A stretch of DNA of 64,000 bases. Origin: Deltaproteobacteria bacterium. GTDB taxonomy: Bacteria; Myxococcota_A; UBA9160; UBA4427. The notes beneath the pieces were generated by a model, which did no database searches, was not told the origin of the DNA, and was given only the letters and a program-made list of their open reading frames with translations. Of the stretch, positions 41,097 through 48,295 are shown piece after piece. Numbering within the stretch: the stretch's first letter is position 1; the number at the start of each line of letters is the position of its first letter. The position numbers and the translations under genes are program-made. The stretch spans positions 124,001-188,000 of the forward strand of contig JAJDAN010000031.1 of NCBI GenBank assembly GCA_029261855.1, read 5' to 3'.

Positions 41097-41801
41097 TCAA
41101 GTCGCTCTGCCGTGCCTCCGCTCGAGGCTCTGAACGTGTTCTATATCCGTCCGGCCACTGATGGCGAGGCGCGCAGTCTCAAGCCGGCCAACGCAAAACT
41201 GCACTCGATTGAGGGACATGACCTCGACGGTCTGTTCGCGCACGTATTCAACGAACCGGGAGAGGCTAAACACTCCCTGAGGAGTCTCTGTCTTGAACTC
41301 CGCATCGCCGCTGAAGACGACGACCGACTTGACGGCGCCGGGCGGTAGGAAGTCAAGGAGGCCTTGCACAGCCCGAACGTGCCGCATGTTCTGGAGTATT
41401 GGGTTCTGGAACTTGAACCTGCGCTTGAACAGGACTTGAGTCCAATTCGCCTGCTTCGCGCCGGCGAAGATCCAACCCTTGTAGTGCTTGGTCTCGATTA
41501 CGAATACGCCAAACCGAGACACGAGGATGTGATCAACCTGGGTTGTGCCGTCATTCAACTCAAGAGTGACGTGATTCATCAGGTGATAGTCAGGAGGACC
41601 GAAGTTCGTCCGCGCGACGTGGGACAGGAGTGCCTCGCCGCGGTTCTGGAATTCGGAGGCACGGGAGGCGCGAGAGGCACAGTACCGGCCAATGACGAAG
41701 CCAGTCGCTAGTGCAAGAAGGATGTAGAGCACGGCCCAGTCGTCCTGCTTCCAGTCGCGAAGAAGCGCCGACAGGCGCTCAACCACAGTGTCGTACGACA
41801 C
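41097..41801 (-). CDS. NERD-domain nuclease-related membrane protein (cassette gene)
   Basis: About 234 residues, start uncertain (GTG 41801 chosen; an upstream TTG would reach into the attC). WAVLYILLALATGFVIGRYCA is an N-terminal transmembrane helix. The NERD domain follows: LNDGTTQVDHILVSRFGVFVIETKHYKGWIF, with the D and ExK of a PD-(D/E)xK nuclease fold. NERD proteins are thought to act on nucleic acids; several occur in phage defence. Sole gene of its cassette. Confidence 0.8.
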   Translation of the reverse strand: MSYDTVVERLSALLRDWKQDDWAVLYILLALATGFVIGRYCASRASRASEFQNRGEALLSHVARTNFGPPDYHLMNHVTLELNDGTTQVDHILVSRFGVFVIETKHYKGWIFAGAKQANWTQVLFKRRFKFQNPILQNMRHVRAVQGLLDFLPPGAVKSVVVFSGDAEFKTETPQGVFSLSRFVEYVREQTVEVMSLNRVQFCVGRLETARLAISGRTDIEHVQSLERRHGRAT

Positions 41802-41843
41802 TACCGAGATTCCCTGCGCTAGCTCACCGAGACCCAGCGCGCT

Positions 41844-41978
41844 GCCCAACGGATCGGCGTTCAGCGGCCAGCAACAGCGCTGACCGGATCCGATCCTGCC
41901 TCCTCAGTGTGCCGCCAGACGGCCACGATGGTCAATTGAACCGAGCTGTTGCTGGTCCGGTTCAACGATTTGTTAGGC
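41844..41978 (-). repeat. attC site
   Basis: 135 bp. On the minus strand it starts GCCTAAC (41978-41972, whose TAA is the stop codon of the nuclease gene upstream) and ends GTTGGGC (41850-41844). Inner arms CCAGCAACAGC and GCTGTTGCTGG are exact complements. Typical R'', L'', L', R' order. Confidence 0.85.
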
Positions 41979-42776
41979 AGAAACCTTGGGAGCGCCTGGC
42001 TTAGACGATTGCTCAGGCCCCTTCTTTGTGCTCCGCTTTCGCAACTTTCGCAACGACGCCCTTGCAACGCGCTTCTTGGCCTCACTGGCGACATCACCTT
42101 CCAAAAGGTCACGCTTCAAAACGTCCGGAAGGATCCGTGCAAGCTCTTCTGTTGTCACGCCGCAATCGGGCGCGAGGCGTTTCAACTCCCTGCGGATGAC
42201 ACTCAGGACCGGATCAGAGGCGACGAGCGCGCCCACGATAAATCGATTGACGACTTGCACATGCTCGTGAAACGCCTCCATCGCGGATTGGCCAATGCCC
42301 TCCTTGGAGAGGAGGTAGAGAGTTTCGTGGGTTTCCGATTTCCGAGGAGAAAGATCGAGAAACTCAAAGACGCACACTTCTTCGTGGTGGACGGGCTGCT
42401 CGAACCTGATGCGGTAAATCTCCCACCGCAGTCCGTTCGTGAGAACTACCCACGGAATGCCCTGATTTGCGCCGTAATTCACGGCCTGACGGAGGTGATT
42501 CTCCCGAAGAGTCAGGCCAATCGCCTTCACCTCAATCAGGAACTTCAACTTCCCGTCTTGCTTTACCGCAAGGTCACAGAAAGTTCCTCGAATCGCCTGC
42601 TCGCTCGTGATGTCGGTGTACTTGTCGTAGCCAAAGACGGCTGCAAGAACATCCGTAATGATGGTGACCGTATCAGATTCGTTGACGTCCCGATCCTTCG
42701 CGTCGGCAAGAACGCGCTGGAATGTGCCAACCGTCTTTGAAAAACGATCTGCGACTCTCTTGGGCACCTTTGCCAT
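41973..42776 (-). CDS. HsdR_N-type restriction-related nuclease-domain protein (cassette gene)
   Basis: 267 residues from ATG 42776. TFCDLAVKQDGKLKFLIEVKA (D68, E82, K84) is the PD-(D/E)xK signature of the type I restriction enzyme R-subunit N-terminal domain (PF13588), but the helicase part is absent. LRQAVNYGANQGIPWVVLTNGLRWEIYRIRF is the next conserved block. Its stop TAA is part of the attC R'' box. Sole gene of its cassette; a stand-alone defence nuclease is plausible. Confidence 0.84.
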   Translation of the reverse strand: MAKVPKRVADRFSKTVGTFQRVLADAKDRDVNESDTVTIITDVLAAVFGYDKYTDITSEQAIRGTFCDLAVKQDGKLKFLIEVKAIGLTLRENHLRQAVNYGANQGIPWVVLTNGLRWEIYRIRFEQPVHHEEVCVFEFLDLSPRKSETHETLYLLSKEGIGQSAMEAFHEHVQVVNRFIVGALVASDPVLSVIRRELKRLAPDCGVTTEELARILPDVLKRDLLEGDVASEAKKRVARASLRKLRKRSTKKGPEQSSKPGAPKVSA

Positions 42777-42793
42777 CGAGTGGTCTCCTTTCC

Positions 42794-42907
42794 GCCTAAC
42801 GGATATGCGGTTCAGCTGCGCCCGGCAGCGCTGACCACCAACGCTGGAGCACTGCACCCGCCGCCAGAACGGTATCACGCCTCGATTGGAGCACGCTGCT
42901 AGGTGTC
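42794..42907 (-). repeat. attC site, R' side part, interrupted by the IS3 element
   Basis: The first 114 bp (plus-strand order) of an attC: GTTAGGC on the minus strand at 42800-42794. Inner sequence GGTTCAGCTGCG resembles the other sites. It is cut at GTC (42905-42907), which is repeated after the IS. Together with 44119-44139 it reconstructs to 135 bp. Confidence 0.85.
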
Positions 42908-42967
42908 TGATCTTGCCCCGATAAGTGGACACCTAGAATAGGTCCAAACGGACCATCGAGGTGCTCC

Positions 42968-43267
42968 ATGCCCAAGAGGAAAGAACCCACCCGGCTGCAT
43001 CGCTCCTTCACGCCCGAGTTCAAGCGAGACGCTGTGAGGCTCGTGCAGGATGGGAAGACGTTGACCGAGGTCGCCCAGAACCTCGGCATCGCGCGGAGTC
43101 TCCCGCAGTACTGGAAGAAGCAGCTCGAGAAGAGCTCGCGGCTGAAGAAGGAGCTCCGCGATGCGCGTGAAGAGCGGGACATCCTGAAAGAAGCACTGGC
43201 CTACTTCGCGGACGACCAGAAGCGAAGTTCCGGTTCGTCCAGGAGCATCGGGGGACCTTCCGAGTAG
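42968..43267 (+). CDS. IS3-family transposase OrfA
   Basis: 99 residues. RSFTPEFKRDAVRLVQDGKTLTEVAQNLGIARSLPQYWKKQL is the HTH of transposase family 8; LKKELRDAREERDILKEALAYFA is the leucine-zipper-like helix. It normally yields an OrfAB fusion by -1 frameshifting into orfB, which lies in the -1 frame. Confidence 0.9.
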   Translation: MPKRKEPTRLHRSFTPEFKRDAVRLVQDGKTLTEVAQNLGIARSLPQYWKKQLEKSSRLKKELRDAREERDILKEALAYFADDQKRSSGSSRSIGGPSE

Positions 43268-44085
43268 GCATGATGTGTCGAGTCCTGAAGGTCTCCCGCA
43301 GCGGCTGCTACGCTTGGCGGGGACGTCAACCGAGTCGTCGCGAAGTCGAGGACCAAGGCTTGGTGGATCGGATCCGCGTCATCCATGCCGAGAGTCGGGA
43401 GCCGTACGGCTCTCCGCGCATTCATCGCGCGCTTCGCCACGACGAGATCTGGGTCGGTCGCAAGCGAATCGCTCGCTTGATGCGCTGAGAGGGCCTCTCG
43501 GGCTGTTCCGCGCGGCGGTTCAAGCGCACGGCAACGGTTCGCGCGGAACTCCCGGCTCCCGGGAACCTGCTCGATGGCGACTTCTCCAGCGAAGCTCCGA
43601 ACCGGGTCTGGGTCGGCGACGTGACCCAGATCCGAACGCGGGAGGGGTGGCTCTTCCTCGCCGTGCTGCTCGATCTCTTCTCACGCAAGGTCGTTGGCTA
43701 CGCGACCTCGCCACATCCGCGACAAGGTCTCGTACTCGAGGCCCTGGACGCTGCCGTCGCGTCGCGCCATCCCGAGGCCGGTCTGATCCATCACACGGAT
43801 CGAGGCGGGGTCTACTTCAGCACGGAGTATCAGGGACGACTCGACGATCACGACATGCAGTGCAGTGCCAGCAAACCCGGGCGCTGCGTCGACAACGCGG
43901 TGGCCGAGAGCTTCTTCCACACGCTGAAGACCGAGTGGATCTATCACTTCGACTTCTACACCCGAGACGAAGCGCGCCTTGCGATCTTCGACTACGTCGA
44001 GACGTTCTACAACCCGTCCCGGCTTCACTCGACACTCGACTACCGATCACCCAACGAGTATGAAAGAATGAAGGCTGCCGCTTAA
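43225..44085 (+). pseudogene. IS3-family transposase OrfB, interrupted by an in-frame stop
   Basis: In frame -1 to orfA the product begins KFRFVQEHRGTFRVGMMCRVLKVSRSGCYAW, continues to KRIARLMR and meets TGA at 43486-43488 (codon 88). The same frame goes on EGLSGCSARRF to the DDE domain: WVGDVTQI (D1), HTDRGGVYFS (D2), NAVAESFFHTLKTE (E), ending at 44085. The single stop most simply arose as CGA to TGA, making this copy inactive unless recoded. Confidence 0.82.
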
Positions 44086-44115
44086 CCCCGTGTCCACTTT
44101 ACCGGGGCAGGATCC

Positions 44116-44139
44116 GTCGGCTGCAAGCGCTGGTTAGCC
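44116..44139 (-). repeat. attC site, R'' side part after the IS3 element
   Basis: GTC (target duplication) then GGCTGCAAGCGCTGGTTAGCC. On the minus strand it opens GGCTAAC, the R'' box of the attC whose other part is 42794-42907. The GTTAGCC heptamer matches the R' of the previous attC (45264-45396), as expected for one cassette. Confidence 0.8.
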
Positions 44140-44333
44140 AGCTTATTGCGTGAGAAGCATGTTCGTGATGCGAGCAAGCGGACGGCGTGCGGGCCGGGTG
44201 TCCAGCCCAAGATTCCGGTCCAGCCGATTGGCAGCAGCAGCGTGACGTCGAGCCGTTCGGCCGACCGCGCGAGCGGTGGATGCGTGGGCGCACCTTGTTC
44301 GCAGGGCGACACGGTGTGCGGTCGGAGGTCGAG
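44140..44333. other. Non-coding part of a cassette
   Basis: 194 bp between the attC and the stop of the methyltransferase gene. No conserved frame or hairpin is evident. Confidence 0.35.
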
Positions 44334-44969
44334 TTACTCGCTCGCCGCCTTGCGGCCCAGCATGCAATGAGCACCGAACCGCACCGCGTCGTTACGCTCG
44401 GTCCGGGTCTCGACGAACCCCGCATCGCGGAACGCGGCTTCGAGATCGGCAAGCTCGTGGAGATGAAACCCGTCCGTTTGGGCCGGCTTGAAGCGCATGA
44501 AGTTCTCCCGGACCGGGAACGTCACTGCCGCCAGGCCGCCGAGCTTGAGCACGCGGTGCATTTCCTTGAACACCGTGCCAGGATTACCAATCACGTACAT
44601 CGTGGCGACGGTGCACGCCTTGTCGAACGCCCCATCGTCGAACGGCAATGAACCGCCCGCGGCCGCATGTAGTGTCACTCGCCCTTCGGAGATGGCCCGT
44701 GCGTTCCTCCTCGACGCCATCTCGATCGCCGTCTTGGAGATCTCGGCTCCCCTGACGTGTCCCTTGGACGTCCGTTCAGCGAGTAGCTCGATGTTCGCCC
44801 CGTTTCCGAAGCCCACCTCCAGGAGGTCATCATCGGGCTGCACCTCCATCAGGTCCGCAGTCCAACGAGCGTGCTCGATCGTTTTGGGCGTCATCCAGGC
44901 AAACAGTGCCTTGCCGAGCAACCCTCTGGGGTGCTGCAGCTGCTTACCAATCACACCGATCAATCCCAT
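44334..44969 (-). CDS. SAM-dependent methyltransferase (cassette gene)
   Basis: 211 residues. DDLLEVGFGNGANIELLAERTSKGHVRGAEIS is motif I/II, GGSLPFDDGAFDKACTVATMYVIGNP motif III, and MHRVLKLGGLAAVTFPVRENF the following strand. It matches the UbiE-like small methyltransferases common in integron cassettes. The substrate is unknown. It overlaps the start of the small gene upstream by 10 bp. Confidence 0.83.
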   Translation of the reverse strand: MGLIGVIGKQLQHPRGLLGKALFAWMTPKTIEHARWTADLMEVQPDDDLLEVGFGNGANIELLAERTSKGHVRGAEISKTAIEMASRRNARAISEGRVTLHAAAGGSLPFDDGAFDKACTVATMYVIGNPGTVFKEMHRVLKLGGLAAVTFPVRENFMRFKPAQTDGFHLHELADLEAAFRDAGFVETRTERNDAVRFGAHCMLGRKAASE

Positions 44970-45247
44970 TCGGTCGCCTCGCTTTGCTCGATTGTCGGCG
45001 CCGCGGCATCTGCTACGCGTACACCGTGAACGCGAGAAAGGCCCCGAGCAGGGTCCAGAACGTGCCGATCACTCGCGTCATGGTCGGCCTCAACAAGTCT
45101 TGCCCGATCCCTGAACTCCTCATAGATCTGGTCGGCGGTCGCGCCGATGGCGACAGAACCCGCGCGACCTCGTTCCACGACCAGTGCTTTGTCCAGGGGC
45201 GTCGCCGCTTGCAGAGTAATGATCAACGCCAGGGCATTGTGTCGCAT
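44960..45247 (-). CDS. Small possibly secreted protein (cassette gene)
   Basis: 95 residues. MRHNALALIITLQAA looks like a signal peptide; ALVVERGRAGSVAIGATADQIYEEFRDRARLVEAD resembles a periplasmic domain seen in small unknown proteins. The last 35 residues look less ordered and a frameshift is possible. Same cassette as the methyltransferase, upstream of it. Confidence 0.5.
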   Translation of the reverse strand: MRHNALALIITLQAATPLDKALVVERGRAGSVAIGATADQIYEEFRDRARLVEADHDASDRHVLDPARGLSRVHGVRVADAAAPTIEQSEATEWD

Positions 45248-45263
45248 TCGTCACTCATTGTCT

Positions 45264-45396
45264 GGCTAACGGATCGGGCTTCAGCTGCACCAGCCAGCGC
45301 TGACCGGCCTCGCCGAAGCCAGGGAAGTTCGATGCCAAGGCTACCAGACGCCGGAACGCCTAGCTGGCTGGTGTCAGCTGCAAGCCCTTGTTGGGC
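45264..45396 (-). repeat. attC site
   Basis: 133 bp. Minus-strand ends GCCCAAC (R'') and GTTAGCC (R'). Inner arms GGGCTT-CAGCTG-CACCAGCCAGC and the complementary arm carry two unpaired bases, the extrahelical positions typical of attC. Central GTTCGATGCC/GGCTACCAGAC as in the other sites. Confidence 0.86.
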
Positions 45397-45426
45397 GGCC
45401 CGTCGCACTGCACCGAGCCGCGTCGG

Positions 45427-45942
45427 CTACCAGGTCGCTGTGCCGACGACGGTTCGATTGCCACTGGTGTTCGCAAAGTACTGGTGCGCGACTCCGTCGA
45501 GAGGTTCAGGGTGGAAAACTCGGGCTCTGAACGTCGCTGACTCTCCAGTCGGAACCATCCGAGTGGATGTGCGGCCATCGAACTGGACAAGCCAGTGCTC
45601 GTTGTCGTCGGACTTCTCAATGGAGTGAGCCCAGTCCGCGACGTTTCGTGAGGTTGATTCGATCACGGGCTTGGCCGGGAACGCCGAGATAGGAAGCTCG
45701 ATAGCGAAATGACCCATGTGATCACCGCCGTTGTTGGCTGGCGTCGCCTTGACGGAGACGACATAGGTGAGAACCGACTCGGCCACAGGAGACCCGCCTT
45801 GCGTTTGAGACGACGTCTCAACGCCGACCGCGAAGTACGGGGGAGGGCCCGGATCGGGTGCATCTCGATTCCACTCGGAGACCCACCCGGCCGCCAGATA
45901 CCCGAGCGCGAACGCAAGAAGCGTGTTCGCGATACTGCCCAT
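45427..45942 (-). CDS. Membrane-anchored protein of unknown function (cassette gene)
   Basis: 171 residues from ATG 45942. One N-terminal transmembrane helix (IANTLLAFALGYLAAGW), then a beta-rich domain (FAVGVETSSQTQGG, FAIELPISAFPAKPVIES, ESATFRARVFHPEP). Such single-helix, beta-domain proteins are frequent in cassette arrays. No homology recognised. Confidence 0.65.
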   Translation of the reverse strand: MGSIANTLLAFALGYLAAGWVSEWNRDAPDPGPPPYFAVGVETSSQTQGGSPVAESVLTYVVSVKATPANNGGDHMGHFAIELPISAFPAKPVIESTSRNVADWAHSIEKSDDNEHWLVQFDGRTSTRMVPTGESATFRARVFHPEPLDGVAHQYFANTSGNRTVVGTATW

Positions 45943-45973
45943 GCGCTTTGACCGCTTCGACTCAGCCAAGGCC

Positions 45974-46108
45974 GCCCAACGGATCAGGCGCTCAGCTGCG
46001 GCCAACAGCGCCTCCGAGGCGGAGCGAGCACCAGCTGTTGATGCCAGAAGGCTACCAAACCCCAATTGAAACGCGCTGTTGGACGTCAGCTGCAGCGCCT
46101 TGTTGGGC
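45974..46108 (-). repeat. attC site
   Basis: 135 bp with GCCCAAC/GTTGGGC ends on the minus strand. CTCAGCTGC and GTCAGCTGCAGCGCC pair; the centre contains GCCAGAAGGCTACCAAAC, as in the sites at 47306 and 47753. Full R''-L''-L'-R' order. Confidence 0.87.
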
Positions 46109-46122
46109 GGCGCGCGCATCAG

Positions 46123-46665
46123 CTAGGCGGTGTCCTCGGTACCTTCCCCGGGAGTCACGGAGTTGGCGGTCACAGGTTTCCAGTAGTCACCGTCATCGCG
46201 TGGTCCTTGCGAAAGGACCTGGTCGATCAGGGTCTGAAAATCAGGAATCACATAGGATCGGCCGATCCGCTGCCACCACGCCCTCGACCATTGTGGGATA
46301 AAGATCGCGTTGATGATCACAAGGCGCGCTTCCCAGAGCGCGGAGGGCTGTAGACCTCGATGCACATCGAGAAAGTCCTGTTGGAGCACCAACAAGTACG
46401 AGAGAAACCAGTGTTCGATCTGCGCCATTTCCGTCGGCGTTAGATCTGGATCGGGGCTCGCGTAGATCTTGCTTATCGAGCCTGCAGTCGAAGGATTCAT
46501 CATCGCGAGTGAGATCTGTTGTAGTGAGGAGGTCGATTCGCGCGCGCTCTGCTGGCGAAGTGCGAAAGTGCTCTGCCGGAGCTGGAAGATCAGAAACCCA
46601 AGGGTGACTACTACGGCAGCTGCGCCGACGACCTCGCCGATTGCTCCAATCGCTTCCCAGTTCAT
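46123..46665 (-). CDS. Membrane-anchored helical protein (cassette gene)
   Basis: 180 residues from ATG 46665. MNWEAIGAIGEVVGAAAVVVTLGFLIFQLRQST is a common opening in environmental proteins of unknown role: one N-terminal transmembrane helix followed by a helical domain (IEHWFLSYLLVLQQDFLDVHRG, ARLVIINAIFIPQWSRAWWQRIG). Sole gene of its cassette. Confidence 0.72.
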   Translation of the reverse strand: MNWEAIGAIGEVVGAAAVVVTLGFLIFQLRQSTFALRQQSARESTSSLQQISLAMMNPSTAGSISKIYASPDPDLTPTEMAQIEHWFLSYLLVLQQDFLDVHRGLQPSALWEARLVIINAIFIPQWSRAWWQRIGRSYVIPDFQTLIDQVLSQGPRDDGDYWKPVTANSVTPGEGTEDTA

Positions 46666-46682
46666 CGAGTTCTCACCGCGCC

Positions 46683-46814
46683 GCCCAACGGATCGGCGTT
46701 CAGCGGCGTGCGGCGACTTGCCGGATGACTCCGTGAACACCTTGGATGACCGCGATCCTACCACGCCGCATACCGGCGCGGCGTGAGCACGTCCGCTGCA
46801 ACGGCATGTTGGGC
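46683..46814 (-). repeat. attC site
   Basis: 132 bp with GCCCAAC/GTTGGGC ends on the minus strand. CGGCGTTCAGCGG and CCGCTGCAACGGC are complementary. The centre CGATCCTACCACGCC differs from most of the other sites but matches the remnant at 35409-35515. Confidence 0.86.
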
Positions 46815-46825
46815 GGCGAGCGGGC

Positions 46826-47023
46826 CTATGGACCGGGACGAGATTTCTCCGTGTCACACTCTTCGCGTTCGTAGTCGTAGCTCCCACCGGAGTCGAGGCA
46901 CGCATCAACCCTGGCAGCGCGAATAGCGGGACGTGCGCAGAGCAACCCCGACAGCAGAGCAACGGCCAGCATGATTCCGGGGACGAGCCACTGGAGGTAG
47001 GATTCGCGCTCAAAGTGCCTCAC
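46826..47023 (-). CDS. Small single-helix membrane protein (cassette gene)
   Basis: 65 residues. LQWLVPGIMLAVALLSGLL is a transmembrane helix; ARVDACLDSGGSYDYEREECD is a short extracytoplasmic tail with two cysteines that may form a disulphide. Second of two genes in this cassette, just before the attC. Unknown role. Confidence 0.55.
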   Translation of the reverse strand: MRHFERESYLQWLVPGIMLAVALLSGLLCARPAIRAARVDACLDSGGSYDYEREECDTEKSRPGP

Positions 47024-47052
47024 GAGGAGCCTCCGGCGTTTGACTCGCGGGT

Positions 47053-47286
47053 CTACTCGAGGGGCATCACGACTACGTCGGGCATGTCATCGGCCCAACC
47101 AGGCCAACTATCCCGCAAATGGAGATGGTCTACCGGCCCCGCCTCTATCGCCGCCGCGGAGGCGAGCAGGTGGGTGGCAACTCGGCGCAAGAACTCGGCA
47201 CTGGCTTGGAAGGTGACCTCAGCAAGCTCCGCAGGACCGTCGTCGACCCGGTCGCCACGAGGGTAGCCATAGGCCAGATTCGACAT
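47053..47286 (-). CDS. Small soluble hypothetical protein (cassette gene)
   Basis: 77 residues, MSNLAYGYPRGDRVDDGPAELAEVTFQAS at the start, then an amphipathic helix (EFLRRVATHLLASAAAIE) and a short strand (DVVVMPLE). It could be the antitoxin-like or first gene of a two-gene cassette, but no family is recognised. Confidence 0.5.
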   Translation of the reverse strand: MSNLAYGYPRGDRVDDGPAELAEVTFQASAEFLRRVATHLLASAAAIEAGPVDHLHLRDSWPGWADDMPDVVVMPLE

Positions 47287-47305
47287 GTCGCCTCCGATTC
47301 TCGCC

Positions 47306-47439
47306 GCACAACGGATAGGCGCTCAGCTGCGTGGCCCAGCGCCACCGAAGACAGCTCGAGCACCATGGTTCGAAGCCAGAAGGCTACCAAACGCGAGGAA
47401 CTCCAGATGGGCCACGTCTGCTGCTGCGCCTTGTTATAC
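47306..47439 (-). repeat. attC site (near-identical to the next)
   Basis: 134 bp with GTATAAC/GTTGTGC ends on the minus strand. GGATAGGCGCTCAGCTGCG and the whole central part (GGTTCGAAGCCAGAAGGC) agree with the site at 47753-47887 almost base for base. Confidence 0.86.
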
Positions 47440-47640
47440 CGCGGGCGTTCTACCGGCCCATGACTGGCGCCACCGGGTGCGCTCGCAAAGCGAGAAGAAG
47501 GACCTGGCAACAGGGCATCGAGAAGCTTGGTGTCGTGCCGGGACGGAGCCACGCGAGGGAGCAGCCCGCAAGGGTTTGCAGCTGGATTGGACGCTGCAGC
47601 GGAGCCGGTCTTGCCTGGCGAGGTGCTTCCGCGTATTCAC
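47434..47640 (-). CDS. Possible small ORF in a cassette, stop supplied by attC
   Basis: 68 residues, Arg- and Ser-rich, no recognised domain; its TAA (47434-47436) lies in the R'' box of the attC, as is common for true cassette genes. Composition is not convincing and other frames are open here, so a non-coding cassette is also possible. Confidence 0.3.
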   Translation of the reverse strand: MNTRKHLARQDRLRCSVQSSCKPLRAAPSRGSVPARHQASRCPVARSFFSLCERTRWRQSWAGRTPAV

Positions 47641-47752
47641 CGGGAAGCCGCGTCCGGCATGGTGTGCGGGTTGCCTTCACCAAACCCACCGGCCAGCGCT
47701 AGAGCGCTTGCGAAGCGAGGGCCAGCGGTTCCCCTTGTATCACGTCCCCGCG

Positions 47753-47887
47753 GTATAACGGATAGGCGCTCAGCTGCGTGGCCCAGCGCCACCGAAGACA
47801 GCTCGAGCACCAAGGTTCGAAGCCAGAAGGCTACCAAACGCGAGCGACTCCCTGATGGGCCACGTCTGCTGCTGCGCCTTGTTAGAC
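47753..47887 (-). repeat. attC site (near-identical to the previous)
   Basis: 135 bp with GTCTAAC/GTTATAC ends on the minus strand. Its GTTATAC is the exact complement of the R'' (GTATAAC) of the attC at 47306-47439, the expected signature of a cassette inserted by core-site recombination. Confidence 0.87.
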
Positions 47888-48288
47888 AGTCGACGCGCGT
47901 ACCTGCCCCCAACGGCGACCCGCCTGAGAGAGGAAGCTCTAGGCCCGAACGGGGGGTGCCACGGCTGCCAGCTCGCGCCCTGGCAACGGACCAGGGGCAA
48001 GCGAGGACCTTCGCGACGAGTGGCACGCGTGAACACACAACCCGCCGCTCGCGCTGCGACAAGCTGCGCTGCGAGGCGCGACCCGGAACACAGCAACGGG
48101 CCATCGAAGCGGAGCTTGCAAGCGGGAAGCCCGCGAGTGGTGTGGCCCAGCGCGCGACTCGCGGCGCGTCGCGGGAAGCAACGACGAACGAAAGAGCAGA
48201 GCGGCGCGAAGCTCAGGCCGTGCCGACTGCACCGAGTGCGCGGCTCTTCAGAACTGAGAGCCAAGTCCGCGGACCGAGAGTCGTCGCT
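47888..48288. other. First cassette of the array, no convincing gene
   Basis: 401 bp between the attC at 47753-47887 and the terminal core-like site. The minus-strand frame expected to end at the attC stop is closed after ~15 codons; longer open frames are Arg/Ser/Ala-rich and read through the attC. Probably a non-coding or decayed cassette. Confidence 0.4.
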
Positions 48289-48295
48289 GTATAAC
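48289..48295 (-). other. Array-proximal core-site-like heptamer GTTATAC
   Basis: GTTATAC on the minus strand, preceded by GCAGCTCATTAACTA. It marks the upstream end of the array. It could be a decayed attC right end or the core of an attI; no integrase gene follows within the window (next gene: a thiolase). Confidence 0.4.

Larger units (their letters stand above)
42908..44115 (+). mobile_element. IS3-family insertion sequence inside an attC
   Basis: 1208 bp. Terminal inverted repeats share TGCCCCG(A/G)TA(A)AGTGGACAC; the outer bases are TGATCT on the left and GGATCC (read inwards) on the right. A 3-bp direct repeat GTC flanks it (42905-42907 and 44116-44118). Removing the element and one GTC copy restores a 135-bp attC. 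Two reading frames, orfA and orfB, in the IS3 layout. Confidence 0.88.
39964..48295 (-). mobile_element. Gene-cassette array (attC cluster without visible integrase; CALIN-like)
   Basis: About 8.3 kb with attC sites at regular intervals, each separating one or two minus-strand genes. Each attC has complementary end heptamers, a length of 132-136 bp where intact, and shared inner blocks such as GCCAGAAGGCTACCAA. For five cassettes the heptamer before the cassette and the R'' box after it match exactly (GTTATAC, GTTGGGC twice, GTTAGCC, GTTAGGC). No tyrosine-recombinase integrase gene is found in the window. The array runs on the minus strand from 48295 down to 39964. Confidence 0.85.

Noticed and set aside
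43486-43488. In-frame TGA of the IS3 transposase as another selenocysteine
   Set aside because: The position is not a cysteine column in related transposases, no hairpin of SECIS type follows, and a simple CGA-to-TGA change explains it.
47300-47440. GGTTCGAA followed by a CCA-like stretch inside attC sites, resembling a tRNA T-loop
   Set aside because: There is no D-arm, anticodon arm or acceptor stem around it. The same block occurs in several attC sites as their central stem.
47770-48264. A 164-codon minus-strand frame covering the first cassette
   Set aside because: It runs through the attC sequence instead of ending in it. Its composition (Arg/Ser/Ala) has no recognisable domain, and the frame expected from the attC stop is closed.
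41844-48295. Cassette array read in the plus direction
   Set aside because: attC ends are symmetrical, so this was considered. All cassette genes lie on the minus strand and two stop codons (41973, 47434) sit inside the minus-strand R'' boxes, which fits only the minus direction.
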